A stretch of DNA of 6,614 nucleotides, taken from assembly GCA_903834675.1 (NCBI GenBank), contig CAILKC010000338.1, positions 1-6,614 on the forward strand. The letters are read 5' to 3'. The DNA is from an uncultured Victivallales bacterium. GTDB lineage: Bacteria > Verrucomicrobiota > Lentisphaeria > Oligosphaerales > JAFGRS01. A program made the position numbers and the translations under genes. The notes below the pieces were generated by a model that was not told where the DNA came from, did no database searches, and worked only from the letters and a program-made list of their open reading frames with translations. Every line of letters begins with the position of its first letter. Within the stretch, counting starts at the first letter, position 1. Positions 6,407-6,614 of this stretch are shown here, piece after piece.

Positions 6407-6452
6407 TCCCAAGCGGGGACGCGGAAGTCGCGGGTTCGCCTCTGCCTCTTCA

Positions 6453-6465
6453 GCCCCGAAGGGGC
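6453..6465. repeat. Short GC palindrome
   Basis: GCCCC and GGGGC flank the three-base loop GAA. It is the first of three palindromic modules in this spacer. Confidence 0.75.
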
Positions 6466-6477
6466 GCAATCCCTCAG

Positions 6478-6496
6478 CCCAGGGCACCGCCCTGGG
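6478..6496. repeat. 8-bp perfect inverted repeat
   Basis: CCCAGGGC pairs without mismatch with GCCCTGGG around the loop ACC. It is preceded by CAG, like the other modules in the spacer, which suggests they are built from related parts. Confidence 0.85.
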
Positions 6497-6519
6497 TACT
6501 GGGCATACCCCAGATTCTC

Positions 6520-6589
6520 AGCCCTGCAGGGGCGCCATACCTGGCCGCGCGGGGCCCATGGACTGTCGGTATGCCGCCCCGGCAGGGCT
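6520..6589. repeat. 22-bp imperfect inverted repeat
   Basis: The arm 6520-6541 (starting AGCCCTGC, ending CCATACC) matches the reverse complement of 6568-6589 at 20 of 22 positions. The 26-base centre is itself GC-rich and contains GGGCCC. The left arm also contains the self-complementary CCCTGCAGGG. The two mismatches suggest a selected or once-mobile palindrome that has begun to drift. It is not followed by a U-run. Confidence 0.85.
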
Positions 6590-6614
6590 CAATCTCGTTT
6601 TGGATTCCATTCCC

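Larger units (their letters stand above)
6410..6614. other. Palindrome-rich spacer at the right edge of the window
   Basis: I see no gene in these 205 bases. They hold the three palindromic modules listed separately, joined by short linkers, plus CTGGG/CCCAG (6499-6503 with 6509-6513) around a five-base loop. The last bases before the window edge are less GC-rich and may be the approach to another gene. Confidence 0.6.

Overview
The window is GC-rich bacterial DNA in which every gene I can support lies on the minus strand, so it reads from right to left. The combination suggests a member of the PVC group (Verrucomicrobiota, Kiritimatiellota, Lentisphaerota). The clues are a SUI1/eIF1-like protein with an 'NPFADL' lead-in, two PilT-type ATPases in tandem (one with a long N-terminal extension), and intergenic spacers packed with GC-rich palindromes. 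This assignment is an inference from remembered family traits; no marker gene in the window proves it.

Layout in the direction of transcription. (1) Positions 6614-6410 are a non-coding cluster of palindromes ending beside a good sigma70-type promoter (6406-6378). (2) That promoter leads into a CpXC zinc-ribbon protein (6343-5636) and then a SUI1/eIF1-like protein (5579-5100). The second stop codon sits in a strong stem-loop (5109-5071). (3) A 641-base spacer (5099-4459) carries a 125-bp tandem repeat, each unit starting with a GC hairpin, plus a 12-bp tandem repeat and a small hairpin. (4) A compact four-gene operon follows: a 512-aa PilT-like ATPase (4458-2920), a 360-aa PilT ATPase (2871-1789), a short Ppx/GppA phosphatase (1775-813), and an exported 5'-nucleotidase-type metallophosphoesterase (816 to beyond position 1). 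Its gaps are 48 bp, 13 bp and a 4-bp GTGA overlap.

How the genes may work together. The two ATPases belong to the family that powers type IV pilus retraction, but no pilin, PilB, PilC or secretin gene is visible, so the rest of the machine must be encoded elsewhere. Ppx/GppA proteins act on polyphosphate or pppGpp, and 5'-nucleotidase-type enzymes release phosphate from nucleotides outside the cytoplasm. The last two genes therefore share a phosphate or nucleotide theme. Their linkage to the pilus ATPases could be functional or simply inherited gene order.

The least ordinary parts are the two repeat-rich spacers and the complementary departures of the two PilT paralogues from the usual motifs. 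I saw no tRNA, rRNA, CRISPR array, insertion sequence or defence system.
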